Shown here: positions 60,767 through 64,000 of the stretch, in pieces
Numbering within the stretch: position 1 is the stretch's first letter
How the letters are laid out: every line of letters begins with the position of its first letter
NCBI GenBank assembly: GCA_044221555.1
Contig: JBGAOY010000013.1
Span: 85,702 to 149,701 of the forward strand
DNA from: JAEUJM01 sp044221555
GTDB lineage: Bacteria; Actinomycetota; Acidimicrobiia; Acidimicrobiales; DATDAH01
DNA: 64,000 nucleotides
Direction: 5' to 3'
Made by a program: the position numbers and the translations under genes
The notes under the pieces: model-generated
Database searches by the model: none
The model's input: the letters and a program-made list of their open reading frames with translations, nothing else
What the model was told of the DNA's origin: nothing

Positions 60767-61837
60767 TCACGGGTCGGCGCGCACCGGTACCTCACGCACC
60801 ACCTCGGCGGCCGCCTTGTCCTCGCGCTGGCCCAGGTAGGACGGATGACGGAGGATGCCGTCGCTGGTCCACTCGCCGAAGGCCACCTGGGCCACCAGGT
60901 CGGGCGCCACCCAGTGGGCGACGCGGGCCACGGGACGGGGCGGCGGCGGGTCGAACGGGCAGCTCTCGGTCGCCCGATCCTCCAGCAGGGCGCCCAGGCG
61001 GGTGAGCTCGGCATCGGTGAACCCGGTGCCCACCCGCCCCGCGTAGCGCAGCGGCCGACCCGCGGCCTCGGCGTCGTGGTAGCCCACGAGCAGGGCGCCC
61101 ATGCGGTTGGCCCTTGCCCCCTCGCCGGTCAACCAGCCGCCCACCACCAGCTCCTGCTCCAGTCGCACCTTCACCTTGCGCCAGCTCGACGAGCGTCGGC
61201 CCGCTTCGTAGGGGCTCGAGCGGCGCTTGGCCATCACCCCCTCGAGCCCCCGGGCCTCGGCCGCGTCGTACAGGGCCTGCCCGTCGTCGTGGCTCGAGGT
61301 GAGCGCCCAGCAGCGACCGCCGCCCGCCGGTGCCGCGGCGGCGTCGGATGCCTCGGCCTCCTCGGCTTCTTCGGCGTGCTCCAGCAGCGCGGTGAGCAGG
61401 CGCCGGCGGTCGGTGTAGGGCAGGGCGGTGGTGTCGGTGCCGTCGAAGTGCAGCAGGTCGAAGATCTCGTAGAGCACCGGCACCTCAGCGCGGCGCCGGG
61501 CCACTTCGGCGGCCTTGGTGAGGTGCATGCGCTGTTGCAGCCGCCCGAAGCTGGGGCGACCGCCAGCGAAGGCCACCACCTCGCCGTCGAACACCGCCGG
61601 CCGCCCGCAGGCGGCGTCGACCAACCCGGCCAGCTCGGGGAAGCTGGCGGTGACGTCGCGGCCGTTGCTGCTCTCGAGCCGCACCTTCGGGTCGGCGTCG
61701 GGGTCGACGTAGGCGAGCACCCGCATGCCGTCCCACTTGAGCTCGTAGGCCCACGCCGGATCGTCGGGGTCGTCGTGGGGCAGCTCGTTGCCCAGCACCG
61801 CCTTCATCGGCTTCACCGACCGGGGCAGCGGCGCCAT
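60767..61837 (-). CDS. ATP-dependent DNA ligase (second, LigD ligase-domain-like)
   Basis: 356 residues. KWDG nucleotidyl motif with K34, FDGEVVAF, RLQQRMHLT, DGTDTTALPYTDRR, GVMAKRRSSPYEAGRRSSSW and VKVRLEQELVVGGW; OB-fold to the end. Resembles the ligase domain of LigD, with an acidic insertion at about residues 195-215 (EHAEEAEEAEA). Polymerase and nuclease domains and Ku are not seen nearby. It starts 25 bases downstream of the anti-sigma-like gene in minus-strand order. Confidence 0.9.
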   Translation of the reverse strand: MAPLPRSVKPMKAVLGNELPHDDPDDPAWAYELKWDGMRVLAYVDPDADPKVRLESSNGRDVTASFPELAGLVDAACGRPAVFDGEVVAFAGGRPSFGRLQQRMHLTKAAEVARRRAEVPVLYEIFDLLHFDGTDTTALPYTDRRRLLTALLEHAEEAEEAEASDAAAAPAGGGRCWALTSSHDDGQALYDAAEARGLEGVMAKRRSSPYEAGRRSSSWRKVKVRLEQELVVGGWLTGEGARANRMGALLVGYHDAEAAGRPLRYAGRVGTGFTDAELTRLGALLEDRATESCPFDPPPPRPVARVAHWVAPDLVAQVAFGEWTSDGILRHPSYLGQREDKAAAEVVREVPVRADP

Positions 61838-61967
61838 GGCGACAGGATACGGACGGCCGGCGTGGGCGGCTCGGGTTAGGAACGTCTCCTCCGACCACGC
61901 CCCCGAAGCCCTGCCGGGCATCACTGTGACACATCGCACCCGTCGAATTCCGGGCGGCGATGGACTC

Positions 61968-61987
61968 CCTACCTACCGGTAGGTAGG
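61968..61987. promoter_or_regulatory. Perfect 20-bp palindrome before the desaturase gene
   Basis: CCTACCTACCGGTAGGTAGG, nine bases before the ATG at 61997, overlapping the ribosome-binding site (GGTAGG). The form fits a TetR-family operator. Binding would block both transcription and translation initiation. Confidence 0.75.
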
Positions 61988-61996
61988 CTGGTGCTC

Positions 61997-63154
61997 ATGG
62001 CCACCACGTTGACGCCTGCCTCGCCCGCGCCCGCACCCTCCGACCAGAGGGACGAGAAGCCGGCCAAGGAGGGGGAGCGGGGCTCGCTCCGACCGGTCCT
62101 CGACGTCATCCCCGCCGAGGCGTACGACAACCCCACGTGGAAGGGCCTGGCCTACTTCGCCCGCGACCTGGTGATCTACGGCATCGCCATCGCCGGCCTG
62201 ATCGCCTTCGCCAACCCGCTGATCGTGGTGCCGTTCCTGGTGCTGGCCGCGCTGGCGGTGTCGGGCCTGTTCATCGTGGGCCACGATGCGGCCCACGGTG
62301 CCCTGTTCAAGAGCGAGCGCCTGGCGTCGGTGGTCGGCCACATCGCCATGTTGCCCAGCTGGCACGTGTACGAGGGGTGGCGCCTCGGCCACAACCGGGT
62401 GCACCACCACTACACCGTGCGCCAGGACTTCGACTTCGTGTGGCACCCGTACACGGCGCAGCAGTTCCGCGACATGAACGGGTTCCAGCGGGCCCGCCAC
62501 CGCTTCGAGTGGAGCTGGGCCGGCGCCGGCATCTACTACCTGCGTGAGATCTGGTGGAAGCGCATGGCCGTGGGCGAGCCGCCCAAGCGCTGGGCCAAGA
62601 AGATCCGTCGCGACCGCTTCGTGGTGCTGGGCTTCATCGTCGCCGCCGGCCTGGCCCTCACCGCCTACGGCCTCGGCGCCGGTCTCAGCATCCTCGGCAC
62701 GGTGTGGCTGGTCGCCCGGGTGGTGGTCCTGCCGTTCGTGGCCTTCTGCTACGTGATCGGGTCGCTGGTGCACGTGCACCACATCCAGCCCGACATCCGC
62801 TGGTGGAAGCGCCGCGAGTGGACCAAGTGGCACGGCCAGATGGAGGGCACCACCGTCCTGCGGGTGAACCCGGTGTTCAACTTCTTCGTGCACTGGATCA
62901 TGGTCCACGTGCCCCACCACGTGGACGTGCGCATCCCCATGTACAACCTCGAACTGGCCACCGAGGCCATCGAGGAGGCGTTCCCCGGCGTCATCCACGA
63001 CGAGCCGCTGCGCTACCGCGACTTCGTGGCCAACACCCGGCACTGCAAGCTGTACGACTTCGATGCCGGGCACTGGCTGAGCTACGACGAGGCGCTGGCC
63101 GGGCCCGTGGAAGACGCCCTGCCCTCGGGTGAGCCGGCCCCAGCCGCCGGCTGA
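61997..63154 (+). CDS. Membrane fatty acid desaturase
   Basis: 385 residues. The three histidine boxes are present: GHDAAHG, LGHNRVHHHY and HVPHHVD, with four to five helices between them (IYGIAIAGLIAFANPLIVVP etc.). Acyl-lipid or acyl-CoA desaturase type; the position of the double bond cannot be told. A perfect palindrome lies at its start, suggesting control by a fatty-acid-sensing TetR regulator. A GTG two codons upstream is an alternative start. Confidence 0.9.
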   Translation: MATTLTPASPAPAPSDQRDEKPAKEGERGSLRPVLDVIPAEAYDNPTWKGLAYFARDLVIYGIAIAGLIAFANPLIVVPFLVLAALAVSGLFIVGHDAAHGALFKSERLASVVGHIAMLPSWHVYEGWRLGHNRVHHHYTVRQDFDFVWHPYTAQQFRDMNGFQRARHRFEWSWAGAGIYYLREIWWKRMAVGEPPKRWAKKIRRDRFVVLGFIVAAGLALTAYGLGAGLSILGTVWLVARVVVLPFVAFCYVIGSLVHVHHIQPDIRWWKRREWTKWHGQMEGTTVLRVNPVFNFFVHWIMVHVPHHVDVRIPMYNLELATEAIEEAFPGVIHDEPLRYRDFVANTRHCKLYDFDAGHWLSYDEALAGPVEDALPSGEPAPAAG

Positions 63155-63199
63155 GCGGTCGTACTACGCTGACCCGATCCCGAGCAGAGGGGGTTGGGG

Positions 63200-64000
63200 A
63201 TGAGCGACACTCCGGCAGGTCCCGGGTGGTGGCAGGCGTCCGACCTGCGGTGGTACCCACCGTCGGACGCACCCGGCGGCGCCGGTAGCGGGGCGGTCGC
63301 CGCCCCGGCCGCCGCGGCGCCTGTGACCGGCGCCGCCTCGACCGCCGCCGTGCCGCCACCCGCATGGGTGCGGCCCGTCTACCTCTACTTCCTCTGCTTC
63401 GTGGGGATCGTGGTGATGGCCGTGGGCGCGCTGGGCGCGGTGCTCGGCATCGCCCACCTGGTGTCGCCCGACCTGAGCCAGGGCGACCCGGTCACCCGTA
63501 TCGCCACCGCGGTGATCGACGTGGCCGACGCCACCCTCTCGGACTCGTCGCAGGACTTCGGCGACACGAGCGACGCCCGCGATGCCCTGGGCACGGCTCG
63601 CGACGAGATCGACCAGCAGAACCGCTACGCGGCGGCGAACGACCTGCTGCGGGGGTTGGTGCTGGCCGGCATCGGCGCGGCCATCTACCTGTACCACCTG
63701 CGCAAGATCGAGCCCCGACCGGCCCCGGCCGCCCCCCCCCCACGTGCGGCCCCCACCCCGGCAATGGCGCCCGCGGCGCCCCCCCCCGAGCGCGACACGC
63801 TGTGGGGCGTCGAGCGCACGCCAGGCTCGCTCTTTCGCATCGCGCAGAGCCCGTTTCGCGTCGGCGGCGCCATCGATGACCACCTCCACATCGAGGCGTG
63901 GCCCGCCACCGTGCTCATGCTCCACCGCGTCGGCGACGCCCTCGCCCTCGAGGCCGCGCGGGAGGGCGTGCACGCCAACGGCCCCCTGGCGATCGGTGAG
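63200..64000 (+). CDS. Membrane protein with DUF2510-like start and FHA-like end, partial
   Basis: The frame is open to the end of the window. N-terminal GWWQASDLRWYPP is the tryptophan motif of DUF2510-type actinobacterial proteins. A membrane helix lies near residues 57-82 and a second near 150-168. After a Pro/Ala linker, an FHA-like domain begins (SLFRIAQSPFRVGG; LMLHRVGDALALEA; GVHANGPLAIGE). The linker includes C tracts of 10 (63732-63741) and 9 (63779-63787). GGGGTTGGGG precedes the ATG. Stop codon lies outside. Confidence 0.65.
   Translation, partial: MSDTPAGPGWWQASDLRWYPPSDAPGGAGSGAVAAPAAAAPVTGAASTAAVPPPAWVRPVYLYFLCFVGIVVMAVGALGAVLGIAHLVSPDLSQGDPVTRIATAVIDVADATLSDSSQDFGDTSDARDALGTARDEIDQQNRYAAANDLLRGLVLAGIGAAIYLYHLRKIEPRPAPAAPPPRAAPTPAMAPAAPPPERDTLWGVERTPGSLFRIAQSPFRVGGAIDDHLHIEAWPATVLMLHRVGDALALEAAREGVHANGPLAIGE

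Overview
The window comes from a high-GC actinobacterium. The mix of genes (monomeric isocitrate dehydrogenase, a WhiB protein, F420-type LLM oxidoreductase, aa3/caa3 oxidase genes of actinobacterial type, DUF2017 next to clpS, neocarzinostatin-like secreted repeats, a remnant of a large STAND/WD40 regulator) fits the Acidimicrobiia, though this is inferred from gene content only. GTG and TTG starts and start/stop overlaps are common. 

Layout. 1-2388 is the dnaN-recF block; the first 185 bases look like the dnaA-dnaN spacer. gyrB does not follow recF; instead there are small genes, a decayed regulator fragment and an intact IS110-family element (about 3975-5215). 5238-9707 carries an ATP-dependent DNA ligase, malic enzyme, a HAD hydrolase and a lipoprotein. 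tRNA-Phe and tRNA-Asp lie at 9762-9973. 10065-15753 holds a beta-lactamase-fold protein, a zinc-ribbon/discoidin-like protein, an AAA ATPase that lacks its Walker B region, and a pnuC-nadR pair for NAD salvage. 

15754-21353 is a small integrative element (about 5.6 kb) next to tRNA-Glu: a phage-like HTH gene, a DNA methyltransferase with a candidate endonuclease, a MerR-like regulator facing them across two identical ACGGTACCGT palindromes, a 56-residue ORF and a serine recombinase whose last codons lie inside the tRNA gene. A copy of the tRNA 3' end marks the far border. 

21464-33220 contains clpS/DUF2017 and a long respiratory block: ctaA facing ctaB, then a subunit I paralogue and a subunit III paralogue that have lost their key residues, a membrane protein, then the real ctaC (with cytochrome c domain), ctaD, ctaE, ctaF and ctaG. 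The cofactor-less oxidase paralogues are the most interesting point of the window. 

33370-45734 holds an ABC exporter, serS, sdhC/sdhD without sdhA/sdhB, and three adjacent secreted proteins made of neocarzinostatin-like repeats plus a remnant of a fourth. 45731-56246 has icd, a LexA-box-controlled radical SAM gene, pdxH, an LLM oxidoreductase, ccdA-tlpA, whiB, a thioesterase and a metallo-hydrolase behind a TetR-like operator. 56384-64000 has a glycosyltransferase, a TauD dioxygenase, orn, an Uma2 nuclease, dut, a second DNA ligase, a desaturase behind a perfect 20-bp palindrome, and an FHA-like gene with two long C tracts that runs off the end. Two intergenic regions (near 39.5 and 49.2 kb) carry related palindromic elements.
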